IMG/VR virus record: IMGVR_UViG_3300035670_000979
Coordinates: 1 to 29,748 of that record
DNA from: a virus
DNA length: 29,748 nucleotides
Reading direction: 5' to 3' (one strand)
The translations under genes were made by a program, and so were the position numbers. Positions 16,136 to 23,051 of this stretch are shown here, one piece after another; within the stretch, counting starts at the first letter, position 1, and each line of letters opens with the position of its first letter. The notes below the pieces were generated by a model. That model ran no database searches. It saw only the letters and a list, made by a program, of their open reading frames with translations, and was not told where the DNA came from.

Positions 16136-16197
16136 CGTACTGCTAGTCCTACACCAACTAGAAGAACTACGATAATAATAACTGACCAAATATCCAT
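16132..16197 (-). CDS. 21-residue single-transmembrane peptide
   Basis: The sequence starts MDIWSVIIIVVLLVGVGLAV and ends with one Arg. It is a single hydrophobic segment of about 17 residues with acidic N-side and basic C-side flanks. AAGG lies at good spacing before the ATG. The stop overlaps the TTG start of the next gene, so the two are likely translated together. This is too short for routine gene calling. Tiny TM proteins of this kind in phages affect host membrane functions or lysis timing; no specific role can be assigned. Confidence 0.55.
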   Translation of the reverse strand: MDIWSVIIIVVLLVGVGLAVR

Positions 16198-16327
16198 AAC
16201 AATCCTTATAAAGACGAGGGCCTTTCACCCTCTGGTTCCCTACGCGCGGGGAATCTTCAACAGACATAGGACAGACTTCCCTGCCTACACTGACCTGTTG
16301 CCATCAGCACTGCCGTAGCAGCGGTCC
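16198..16327 (-). other. Non-coding gap with two hairpins
   Basis: On the - strand, CGCTGC-TACG-GCAGTG (16308-16323) forms a compact stem closed by a C(UACG)G tetraloop, an unusually stable RNA loop. Nearer the next gene, GAGGG and CCCTC (about 16215-16231) form a second stem followed only by a weak T-run. Neither is a convincing terminator. They may protect the mRNA end or mark processing sites between the HNH gene and the small-protein genes. No promoter was found here. Confidence 0.4.
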
Positions 16328-16720
16328 TTATACTGTCATTTTCTGACGACACATTTTTCTATGATACTCTTTTATACTGGGTCGGTTTAGATTATCTTTT
16401 TGTGATTCGTAACACAAATTGTTTACCGAATTATCCAAAGAGTTTTCATTAATATGTGAAATGACAAAAGATACTGGGCGTTCACCTAAAAATGTCTTAG
16501 CTATTAAAGATGCAATACGATACGTTTTTCGTCTAAAGACGATAATCTTTCGTTTGTAATTTTTAGTAACTTGTTGGTTATGCCCGTATGTCGGTTTTAG
16601 CCTATTTATTTTGAACCCGCCACGCGGCATCGGTGTCTCGTAATCTTCTGACTTGACACGACCCAACGTAGATACCCATAAATAATCAACATTTGGAACT
16701 TTCTTCCATTCTTCGATCAT
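16328..16720 (-). CDS. HNH homing endonuclease with NUMOD4 motif
   Basis: The 130-residue protein begins MIEEWKKVPNVDYLWVSTLG and RVKS, the NUMOD4 DNA-binding motif. It continues to a HNH_3-type core VISHINENSLDNSVNNLCYE. The catalytic His and the paired Asn residues are in place. It starts ATGA over the stop of the ssb gene. The coding region is strongly AT-rich and basic. Proteins of this type nick or cut a target in a cognate gene and copy themselves into it; here the obvious target is the ssb region. Confidence 0.85.
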   Translation of the reverse strand: MIEEWKKVPNVDYLWVSTLGRVKSEDYETPMPRGGFKINRLKPTYGHNQQVTKNYKRKIIVFRRKTYRIASLIAKTFLGERPVSFVISHINENSLDNSVNNLCYESQKDNLNRPSIKEYHRKMCRQKMTV

Positions 16721-17280
16721 ACGGGCAGATCGTCGTCGAGATCGTCGACAGGTTCCGCAAGGTCAAAGTCCTTAGCAAACTCTGCATCATCAACCTTGAT
16801 AGCATTAGCAAAGAACTCATCATCTTCAGAGATAGGGGCAAAACCACTACCTCCTTCGTACGGGACAAGATTCAGAACCCGGACACCTCGGATGTAAACA
16901 CCCTTCTTCTTGCCGGGGCCAAAGTCCATAACTACGAACTTAACATCAACGTCAGAACCGTTACCGATCAGCTTCTCATCATCCCAAGGCCGGCCCTTGA
17001 TATCCACAACAGGGATCGGGTCGTTCTTAGTGATACCGTCCTTACGATATTCGGTCTGCTTAAACGACAGATAAGGCTCACCATCAAGGTAAGTTTCCTT
17101 ACGCTTAATACGGTCAGCAATGCCAGCCGCCTTAAGCTCCTTCAGACTATCCTTGTTAGTCAGCAGAAGGTCCATTTTCCATTCCTTGCCGTCCTTGTTA
17201 TAGTTCAGGACAGGCTCACCGAGAATCTTAGCAAACGATGCCTTACCACGGATAACAACAGTCTGGGGCTTATTAGTCAT
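16717..17280 (-). CDS. Single-stranded DNA-binding protein, T7 gp2.5-like
   Basis: This 187-residue protein has a beta-rich body (for example VVIRGKASFAKILGEPVLNY, DLLLTNKDS, VDVKFVVMDFG) typical of an OB fold. It has a very acidic C-terminal tail (DLAEPVDDLDDDLPV), the hallmark of phage SSBs that recruits polymerase and helicase. It lacks the terminal aromatic residue of T7 gp2.5. It is the first gene after a consensus sigma70 promoter with AAAGGA as ribosome binding site, so high expression is expected. It binds ssDNA at the replication fork together with the polymerase and primase-helicase encoded upstream. Confidence 0.75.
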   Translation of the reverse strand: MTNKPQTVVIRGKASFAKILGEPVLNYNKDGKEWKMDLLLTNKDSLKELKAAGIADRIKRKETYLDGEPYLSFKQTEYRKDGITKNDPIPVVDIKGRPWDDEKLIGNGSDVDVKFVVMDFGPGKKKGVYIRGVRVLNLVPYEGGSGFAPISEDDEFFANAIKVDDAEFAKDFDLAEPVDDLDDDLPV

Positions 17281-17316
17281 ATATTTCCTTTCAAAGTTTT
17301 CTCAAAAGAAGATTAG

Positions 17317-17344
17317 GCAATTGCAGGGTTACTATGTTTAACCC
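17317..17344 (-). promoter_or_regulatory. ssb leader: palindrome and short hairpin
   Basis: In the leader between promoter and ssb start, GCAATTGC (17317-17324) is a perfect palindrome whose near copy (GCAATTGT) lies in the promoter spacer. GGGTTA and TAACCC (17326-17344) can form a six-pair hairpin. They could be an operator or an SSB autoregulatory site; this is inference from symmetry alone. Confidence 0.3.
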
Positions 17345-17359
17345 CTAACCTTCTACTTC

Positions 17360-17388
17360 ATTATACCAACAATTGCAACAAAAGTCAA
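17360..17388 (-). promoter_or_regulatory. Sigma70-type promoter upstream of ssb
   Basis: On the - strand TTGACT (17388-17383) and TATAAT (17365-17360) are separated by exactly 17 bases in an AT-rich context, with transcription expected to start near 17353. It should let host RNA polymerase transcribe ssb and the downstream genes. It lies just downstream of the 53-codon ORF, which ends at 17402. Confidence 0.8.
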
Positions 17389-17401
17389 CAACTATTTTTA
17401 A

Positions 17402-17563
17402 TTAATTTCCATTTAGTCGACCCGGATTATACAAATCCTCAATCTCATTCAACAGGTCGATAATGAGATCGTCGTAGTCTGTAAGGTTATCAGGAAGATT
17501 ACACCACTTATTATAGTAGTAGTCACGTATTTCCTTGAGTTCTTTATCAGCCGTAGAAGCCAT
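17402..17563 (-). CDS. Small acidic protein (53 aa), unknown
   Basis: The ORF reads MASTADKELKEIRDYYYNKW at the start and is acidic throughout (DYDDLIIDLLNEIEDLYNPG). A GAGGA lies about eight bases before the ATG, and the start overlaps the upstream gene by 17 bases. The heptad-like Leu/Ile pattern suggests a helical pair. It ends just before the ssb promoter. No family recognised. Confidence 0.6.
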   Translation of the reverse strand: MASTADKELKEIRDYYYNKWCNLPDNLTDYDDLIIDLLNEIEDLYNPGRLNGN

Positions 17564-17738
17564 AATAGTCGTCCTCATCTAGAAGTTCTATGCTCTTGAT
17601 CTCTTGTTCGTACAAGGTACGATACCATTCGATCTCTCCTTCCGAAAGAAATTCCAGCCGAGACTGGTCTCCATTTTTGTGGGTAATAAGAGCAGAGATA
17701 TATTTGTGGTTAGTCGGACAAGTCATTAAGGTATCCAT
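17547..17738 (-). CDS. Small protein of unknown function
   Basis: The product is 63 residues, or 59 if the ATG at 17726 is used; that ATG overlaps the stop of a 25-codon ORF (TAATG). Its sequence includes CPTNHKYISALITHKNGDQS and then GEIEWYRTLYEQEI with an acidic end. This looks like a small beta-hairpin plus helix fold. Neither start has a strong ribosome binding site, which favours coupling. Function unknown. Confidence 0.55.
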   Translation of the reverse strand: MDTLMTCPTNHKYISALITHKNGDQSRLEFLSEGEIEWYRTLYEQEIKSIELLDEDDYYGFYG

Positions 17739-17803
17739 GGAACAGAGTGGTCTTCGTCTTCATCAACAGGAGGAAAAGGTCCAACTAGTGTGTTGATGCC
17801 CAC
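17726..17803 (-). CDS. Possible 25-residue peptide overlapping the DNA polymerase 3' end
   Basis: A GTG at 17803, about ten bases after AAGG, opens a 25-codon frame ending DEDEDHSVPWIP. It fills the gap between the polymerase stop and the next gene, and its TAA overlaps an in-frame ATG of that gene (TAATG). The acidic run and the aromatic-proline end look protein-like rather than random. It is very short and unproven. Confidence 0.35.
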   Translation of the reverse strand: MGINTLVGPFPPVDEDEDHSVPWIP

Positions 17804-19626
17804 GTCAAACCGACCTTAGCATCACAATCAATGGGAAGCCGATAACGGAAATGCTCGCCGCTGCTGCGGAAAGCAAGGGGACAAACTTCGTACGCAAATT
17901 CATCTGTATGGTCCTTATAAACATCATTCTGCCATTCATCGTGAATGTCCCCTACCTTAAGGACATCTAGAGCACGACGACGGTTCTCAATATCTGCCAA
18001 AATGGCGGCCTTCTTCATGATTCTTGACTCGTCTCCTTGTAGGAGGTAGCCAAGGCGAGTGTGTGGAGAGGAGACGATAATGGGAGTCCCGTCACAAAGG
18101 ACAATTCTTCCAGTTCGGTCCACCTGTCTTTCAAGAGCATCGAGTAGATTTTTAAGTCCTGGGAAATTGTTTGTAAACAGTTGCTTAACTTCTCGACCAT
18201 CCTTTGTTGATCCGCCAATGATTTGCCCGACTTTTGCATCTCCTGCACCCAAGAGGTAGCTGTATATAAATGTTTTGGCAATACTTCGTGTCGCAAAACT
18301 TCCAATCTTTTGATTGTAACTGTGTGGGTCTCCTCCAAGAACTGCCTCCGTAAATTCAGGGTTGTTTAGATAATGAGCGAGAACGCGTAGCTGAATGCCT
18401 TTAGCGTCAACCCCAACGAGCATACGATCATCAGAACGAACGGTCCATAGGTTACGAGCTTCGTACGTAAAGACTCCGTCTTCCCCGTAGCGAACTCTAT
18501 CTTCTTTGTCAAGTCGTACAGCAGGTATGTTAGCGCTGTTAGGCTCGCTGTGGCGGTACCGAAGAGTATTAGCAAGCCACAAGCTACCATGAATGCACCC
18601 GGTATCATCGTTGTATGCCTCGATCCATGTATTAATCATGTTGGCACGAGCATTGTATTCAATCCAGTTAGCGATCAGTTTTACCTGTTCATTGCCAGAC
18701 TTCTCTACAAACTCTGCCAGACTAGGGCTTAGCTTTCCTTTGGAGGTGGGTTGAGGCGAGCCTCCCTTCGTGAACTCTCGGGGTTCCCATCCGAGTTCCA
18801 GAAGCTTTTCAACTCGTTGCTGAGGACTTCCAATGCTGAAGTACACGTAGTCATAAGCATCGTATTCTCCGTCGTCTTCTCGGACTCGGACTTCAACATA
18901 TTGCTGTTGGTGTCGTGTATAATTTGCAGAAGGGTTTCCATCTTTCTTAAATGGCTTCTTGAACGTAGCAACGTGTCTAAGTTCGGGAGGCCAGAACTCG
19001 TGGATTCTGTCTCGGATTTCATTCTCTTTTTCCCTTATCTTGTTATAGAGAATATGAGCTTCTTTGATATTAAACGCAAAACCATTACGCTTCTGCTTCT
19101 GTATGAGGTGCCATGAACGATGCTCAATGTCTAGACCGTCTTCTGTAAAACCAAGCTGGCGCATACGGTTGACAAGAGCAATAAACACCTTTCCGCACAG
19201 AATAGCATCATTCATGCAGTAGTCTTCTTGTTCTTGAGACCACTTGCTGAAATCATCCCATTCTGTTTTAGCGTGTCCAATACGCTTGCCCCATGCTGCT
19301 AGGCCATGTCCCCCGTCAAGGGACGGAGAATAAACCATAGACATAAGCATGGTATCACAGATATCAGAAATAGTAAGCTTAGTCCCTACAAGAAGATTCA
19401 GTGTGTAGAAATCGTACCCAATACCATTGTGGGCTACGAACTTACAGCCTTCTGCCTTCCTGTCGGCAATCCATTTACGAAGGTTCTCGTAATCACGAAA
19501 GCGAACTTCCTCTCGTGTACGAATATTCCATGCGCAAGCGCACCAGACCCTTGTTGAAGGTATGGGATCGCCCTCTATGTCTATTGCCCAATAAAGATGC
19601 AACTTTTCTTTATTTGGGAGATACAT
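17785..19626 (-). CDS. Family A DNA polymerase with 3'-5' exonuclease (T7 gp5-like)
   Basis: The protein is 613 residues from ATG 19626, which overlaps the HNH gene stop (TAATG). The exonuclease motifs are intact: D16-x-E18 (AIDIEGD), D72 (NGIGYDFYTL) and Y136xxxD140. Polymerase motif A is VGVDAKGIQLRVLAHYL with catalytic D407. Motif B is RSIAKTFIYSYLLGAG with R447, K451 and Y455. Motif C is GDIHDEWQ with H562-D563-E564. It lines up closely with T7 DNA polymerase. Two active-site positions differ: Q412 replaces the steric-gate Glu (T7 E480, Klenow E710), and L459 replaces the Tyr at T7 Y530/Klenow Y766. Tyr at position 455 (Klenow 762) is the form associated with fast lytic phages. It is the replicative polymerase, working with the helicase encoded just upstream. 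Confidence 0.92.
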   Translation of the reverse strand: MYLPNKEKLHLYWAIDIEGDPIPSTRVWCACAWNIRTREEVRFRDYENLRKWIADRKAEGCKFVAHNGIGYDFYTLNLLVGTKLTISDICDTMLMSMVYSPSLDGGHGLAAWGKRIGHAKTEWDDFSKWSQEQEDYCMNDAILCGKVFIALVNRMRQLGFTEDGLDIEHRSWHLIQKQKRNGFAFNIKEAHILYNKIREKENEIRDRIHEFWPPELRHVATFKKPFKKDGNPSANYTRHQQQYVEVRVREDDGEYDAYDYVYFSIGSPQQRVEKLLELGWEPREFTKGGSPQPTSKGKLSPSLAEFVEKSGNEQVKLIANWIEYNARANMINTWIEAYNDDTGCIHGSLWLANTLRYRHSEPNSANIPAVRLDKEDRVRYGEDGVFTYEARNLWTVRSDDRMLVGVDAKGIQLRVLAHYLNNPEFTEAVLGGDPHSYNQKIGSFATRSIAKTFIYSYLLGAGDAKVGQIIGGSTKDGREVKQLFTNNFPGLKNLLDALERQVDRTGRIVLCDGTPIIVSSPHTRLGYLLQGDESRIMKKAAILADIENRRRALDVLKVGDIHDEWQNDVYKDHTDEFAYEVCPLAFRSSGEHFRYRLPIDCDAKVGLTWASTH

Positions 19627-20015
19627 TAAATTTTGTCCCAATTTTCGTATATAAGCAGGGCTTCGTGCTTTTCCATTCTGTTTTTTAATTTATTTGCTCT
19701 ATTGGAAATCAGCCGAACATTACCTTGAACATACCCTTTAGTGTTGTCAATCCTATCTAAAGAAGGTGAGTTGTCATCTCCGCCTGGTCCCTTGTTTCTT
19801 TGAAATGAAATAGGTATGCCTAAGACAGGGCAGATACTGTTCCACTTTACATCTTCAACTTTTAAAGAAAATTCTAAACCTTTAAGCTTAGCTCTGCTTT
19901 TTGCTTCTACTAGCATTCTGTTTAGTCTTTCTTCGACAGAAGAAAATGTTTTGCTATAAGATTTTCTTGCTCGTCTAAAATAGCCTTCTTTATTCTTTTC
20001 GTAATCTGTTACCAA
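19626..20015 (-). CDS. HNH-type endonuclease between helicase and polymerase genes
   Basis: The 129-residue product starts at TTG 20015 after AGAGG and overlaps the helicase gene by seven bases. It ends in TAATG with the polymerase start. The core is CPVLGIPISFQ, GDDNSPSLDRIDNTKGYV, and GNVRLISNRANKLKN. This D-R-I-D-x3-G-Y-x2-G-N-V pattern is common to small phage HNH nucleases. The N-terminal half is a basic helix. AT-rich codon use contrasts with its neighbours. It has been inserted cleanly between the two replisome genes, so it now supplies the translational context of the polymerase. Confidence 0.75.
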   Translation of the reverse strand: MVTDYEKNKEGYFRRARKSYSKTFSSVEERLNRMLVEAKSRAKLKGLEFSLKVEDVKWNSICPVLGIPISFQRNKGPGGDDNSPSLDRIDNTKGYVQGNVRLISNRANKLKNRMEKHEALLIYENWDKI

Positions 20016-21667
20016 ATTTGATCCTCTCTTAATGCGTCGCCCTCAAGAAACAACTTCTGCTCTTCTTGAGACAATTCGGTCAAGCGTGCTGTCTCTTTAT
20101 TGTACCATAGACACCCCGCAATTCCTGTAAACCCTGAAAATCTATTCTTTTCTACAGTAACCTTAGTCACATTTCGACGCCATTCGTTTTCCTCAGTTTT
20201 ATTTCTTTCTAGCCGAAATATAATATTTGCTAGTTGTTCTACACCTGCTGTGCCCCGTATTTGCCCTTGGCGGTTAGTATGAATAACAGCTATTACACAA
20301 ATATCTAATTCCATACAAAGTGTTTTAATTTTTGTAGATATTTCGTCTAGCTGCTTTCGCTCATCTCCGCTTTGGTCTGATACGATAATGCTAAGGTGGT
20401 CAAGAACAATATACTTACACCCTAGCGCAACCATATGCCTAATTTTATTTAGAATGGCATCGACAGAATTACTTCCAAAGTGGTCGTAAATTACGACACG
20501 ACTATTGTTAAGAACTTCATCGTACGCCCTCTTCAAATCCTCTACCGGTCTTTCCGAATCTGGCAGGTGGTAAGGAACACTATTATGAATACTCAACAGG
20601 CCTAGTGCAGTATCTCCATTAGGTTCTTCAAGGTGAAGGAACCCTACACCATATTCTTTCTCGATAACTGTTGGATCAGTTAGTAACTTATGTTCAATAT
20701 GTTTAAGAAACGAAGTTTTGCCGACACCTGTTTCAGCAGTAACAACAATAAACTCAGAGAGTCTAATGCCATAAGTAAGCTTGTTAAAACCTTCAAAAGG
20801 GTATTGAACAGTAAAGTGCTCTTTCCTATCAATAATCTCGTCCCAGATATCAGAACCAAACTTAAGACCGTCTGGTTGATGAACGGGGGCGGCCCACCAT
20901 TCACGAGAGAATGCTTCGGCTTCCTTGTTGAGAAGGTAGTCGTTAGCGTCCTTATACTTCCTCGGAGTCATTACCTTGATCTTGCCGAGGGGGAATCCGG
21001 GGATGTTGGCTACAGCCTTGGCTGCCTTCTGGCCCATCTCGTCATTATCGAACGCAAGAACGATATTCTCAAACGAGTTAAGATACTCAAAGTCTTCTCG
21101 TACGTCACGCTCAGCAGTTGAGGACGAGTGAACAGACACAGCAGGGTAACGACTACCTGACATCTGATACACGGCCATAGCGTCGTCCTGACCCTCTGTA
21201 ACAGTGATATACTTAGCACTGCCCGGAGGGAAAGCATGACGACCAAATAGACCGGGTTTAACAGTCTTAACATCACCCTCAAAGGCAAAGGTCTTGTCAG
21301 GTCCACGAACCTTGTTAGCGATGTGACGGTTATTGATATCGAACAGAGGATACTTGGCTTGATAGTCTGCTACAGGACCACCAACGTCGATCTTGTAACG
21401 TTCAATAGTGTCCTTAGTTAGACCCCTATCAGGGAAGCCTCGAAATACCTTAGTGATTGGGGTGAGTTCACGAGCCTTAGCGACTCGTTCCATAATAGAT
21501 GCAGGTTCTGCCAATACGATTCCTTCTCCGGTATAATACTTTTCTACGTACGCGGGAGGGTAGTTCTTACCACCACATCCTCCGAAGCACTTGCCCCATC
21601 CGTTATCTTGAATGGAGAAAGCGTCGGAGGACCCGCATTGATGACACTCTAGATGTTGCTTATTCAA
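20009..21667 (-). CDS. Primase-helicase, T7 gp4-like
   Basis: From the TTG at 21667 the product is 552 residues. The zinc-binding domain is C8-xx-C11 and C27-x3-C31 (GWGKCFGGCG). The Toprim primase core has E158 (VTEGQDD) and D207-x-D209 (AFDNDEMG). The RecA-type helicase has Walker A TAETGVGKTSF (K317), Walker B KYIVLDHLSII and the DNA-binding/arginine-finger segment with FRLERNK. It unwinds DNA 5'-3' and makes RNA primers. The start is uncertain: an ATG at 21766 with a GGAAG site would add 33 residues encoded inside the upstream gene, and they do not look conserved. I chose the TTG that overlaps that gene's stop. C-terminal coding is more AT-rich than the N-terminal part, next to the HNH insertion. 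Confidence 0.88.
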   Translation of the reverse strand: MNKQHLECHQCGSSDAFSIQDNGWGKCFGGCGGKNYPPAYVEKYYTGEGIVLAEPASIMERVAKARELTPITKVFRGFPDRGLTKDTIERYKIDVGGPVADYQAKYPLFDINNRHIANKVRGPDKTFAFEGDVKTVKPGLFGRHAFPPGSAKYITVTEGQDDAMAVYQMSGSRYPAVSVHSSSTAERDVREDFEYLNSFENIVLAFDNDEMGQKAAKAVANIPGFPLGKIKVMTPRKYKDANDYLLNKEAEAFSREWWAAPVHQPDGLKFGSDIWDEIIDRKEHFTVQYPFEGFNKLTYGIRLSEFIVVTAETGVGKTSFLKHIEHKLLTDPTVIEKEYGVGFLHLEEPNGDTALGLLSIHNSVPYHLPDSERPVEDLKRAYDEVLNNSRVVIYDHFGSNSVDAILNKIRHMVALGCKYIVLDHLSIIVSDQSGDERKQLDEISTKIKTLCMELDICVIAVIHTNRQGQIRGTAGVEQLANIIFRLERNKTEENEWRRNVTKVTVEKNRFSGFTGIAGCLWYNKETARLTELSQEEQKLFLEGDALREDQIW

Positions 21668-21890
21668 TATTGGTATTCTTGAGGGCTTGGCGGACTTGGT
21701 TCCACCACGGGCGACAACGGGTATTGTGGTTTCGTAGTCCTTCGTCTTCCACGGCCTTGAGCGCATCCCGCAGCTTCCGCTCCCGTTCCTCGAAGGCGCG
21801 TTGGACGAGAATAACAGCGTTATTACTATACCTATGATACCGAACATCTTCTACTAGAGATATTGCCCACTGTTCTGGTTCAGTCTGCAT
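21660..21890 (-). CDS. Small helical protein, unknown
   Basis: The 76-residue product starts at ATG 21890 after AAGAGGAAG and overlaps the upstream zinc protein by 11 bases. It has a charged helix (VQRAFEERERKLRDALKAVE) and ends KNTNIE, overlapping the helicase start. It is probably translated together with the primase-helicase. No family recognised. Confidence 0.55.
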   Translation of the reverse strand: MQTEPEQWAISLVEDVRYHRYSNNAVILVQRAFEERERKLRDALKAVEDEGLRNHNTRCRPWWNQVRQALKNTNIE

Positions 21891-22098
21891 GTTCAACTTC
21901 CTCTTCTGCTGTGTCAGCTTCGCCAAAGATAAGAGACCACTCGCCTTCTAGCTGTGCTGTAATCTCTTCTTCACTGTCGTCAGTGAACACTTCTGAAATC
22001 TCAATCAGACAAGTAGGGCACGGGTCCCAATCCTGATGATCATTGTTCCACTGGATTGAGTTCTCTTTTAGTTCTGCATCACAGATAGCACACTTCAT
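21880..22098 (-). CDS. Small zinc-ribbon-like protein
   Basis: The 72-residue product starts MKCAICDAELKEN and has DPCPTCLIEISEV, giving CxxC pairs at residues 3-6 and 27-30 that should bind zinc. It has a very acidic second half. AGGAG lies before the ATG, and it is the first gene downstream of a consensus promoter. Such four-Cys small proteins in phages are often regulators or adaptors; the role here is unknown. Confidence 0.65.
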   Translation of the reverse strand: MKCAICDAELKENSIQWNNDHQDWDPCPTCLIEISEVFTDDSEEEITAQLEGEWSLIFGEADTAEEEVEHAD

Positions 22099-22126
22099 AA
22101 CAAATCTCCTACTAACCCTACTATTA

Positions 22127-22155
22127 AATATACCAGCTTAACGAACGCTTGTCAA
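22127..22155 (-). promoter_or_regulatory. Sigma70-type promoter for the helicase/polymerase block
   Basis: On the - strand TTGACA (22155-22150) and TATATT (22132-22127) are separated by 17 bases. Transcription would begin near 22120 and cover the zinc-ribbon, helical-protein, primase-helicase, HNH and polymerase genes. The stop of the 55-codon ORF lies inside the -35 element. Confidence 0.75.
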
Positions 22156-22319
22156 GGATAAAGTTCAAGTCTCTCGATGATTTCTGCGTGTGTAAGCCTA
22201 TTTTTCTCACGTTGTTCTGCTTTTAGCCGTGCGTCTACCTTATCTCGCCAATCTCTAGTAGCTTGAGAAGCCCACGGCCAACGATCAGATTTGCCTTCCG
22301 AAATACCTGACGTAATCAT
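22152..22319 (-). CDS. Small basic protein (55 aa), unknown
   Basis: The ORF opens MITSGISEGKSDRWPWASQA and continues with a helix rich in Arg, Lys, Glu and Asp, ending ELYP. AAGGGA precedes the ATG at about nine bases. The start overlaps the 3' end of the ATP-grasp gene by 35 bases in another frame, and it fills what would otherwise be a gap. It is the last gene of the biosynthetic island. Function unknown. Confidence 0.55.
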   Translation of the reverse strand: MITSGISEGKSDRWPWASQATRDWRDKVDARLKAEQREKNRLTHAEIIERLELYP

Positions 22320-23037
22320 CAATAGTAGTCCCTTCGAGACCGGGAGCTGAGTTAATCTCTAGCACGTAAGCACGCTGCTGACGCTCATTCCAGATTACGT
22401 CCACTGCTCCGAAGTCAAGGCCTGATGCAAGCATTGCTCGCTGTGCCACGTCCAGTGCTAGGGTAGGGGGCTGAACGTTTTGTCGCACGAACACAAACCC
22501 GTTGGCATGATTTCGGATTTGCCAGTTTGGATCGTCCACGTCGGCACGACGGGCTTTGCGTTGCTGGCTGATGATAGATGTGCCACCATCATTAAGAACT
22601 CCTACATGGATACGATATTCGTCTTGCTTCTTGATATACTTAACATACAGGGAACAATCGACTAGTTCATCCCGAGTATTAGCAATAACAATTCCTTCGC
22701 CGGAATGACCAGCAAGAACAGTCCGGCAGACAATAGGAAAGTCTTCATCAGGAATATCCTCTTTGTTCGTCCAGAATGGTGGGATAACATCAGGCGCAAG
22801 CTCCTGCATCCTTTGAAAGAAGGTAAGCTTGTTACTAACATTTCGGATAGACTCAGGCTCGTTAAACATGATCATAGGGCCAGCGTAAGGATTAGTATTA
22901 CCCCAGTTAATGATTACATCTGTAGGCCGCGGTCGAAACCGCGAACCCTCAAGACGAAGGACCTTGCCACCAAGAGCGTCAGCAAGAGCACGAGCAGAGC
23001 GGCTGCCCTGACGATATGGAAGAACTCGAATACGCAT
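22285..23037 (-). CDS. ATP-grasp ligase of the amidoligase island
   Basis: The 250-residue product follows AAGGA. Residues 102-118 (IVCRTVLAGHSGEGIVI) form the nucleotide-binding loop. E140-YRIHVG supplies a phosphate/Mg contact, D213 lies in FGAVDVIW, and E227/N229 in VLEINSAPG are the metal-binding residues. Together these make an intact RimK/D-Ala-D-Ala-type ATP-grasp core. Such enzymes join a carboxylate to an amine through an acyl-phosphate. It sits 14 bases after a GS-fold amidoligase, as in the phage amidoligase neighbourhoods described by Iyer and colleagues (2009). The substrate is unknown; an amino acid or peptide is likely. Confidence 0.8.
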   Translation of the reverse strand: MRIRVLPYRQGSRSARALADALGGKVLRLEGSRFRPRPTDVIINWGNTNPYAGPMIMFNEPESIRNVSNKLTFFQRMQELAPDVIPPFWTNKEDIPDEDFPIVCRTVLAGHSGEGIVIANTRDELVDCSLYVKYIKKQDEYRIHVGVLNDGGTSIISQQRKARRADVDDPNWQIRNHANGFVFVRQNVQPPTLALDVAQRAMLASGLDFGAVDVIWNERQQRAYVLEINSAPGLEGTTIDDYVRYFGRQI

Positions 23038-23051
23038 GTTAGTTCCTTACC

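Noticed and set aside
16136-16267. Extended N-terminus of the small acidic protein at 15926
   Set aside because: It would overlap the 21-residue TM peptide with good ribosome site, and its Ser/Tyr/Arg-rich translation looks random.
16308-16323. UACG-tetraloop hairpin as an intrinsic terminator
   Set aside because: No T-run follows the stem on the - strand.
21668-21847. Longer N-terminus for the primase-helicase
   Set aside because: The added residues lie in another frame of the overlapping 76-residue gene and look non-conserved. The ATG at 21766 remains possible and is noted in the gene entry.
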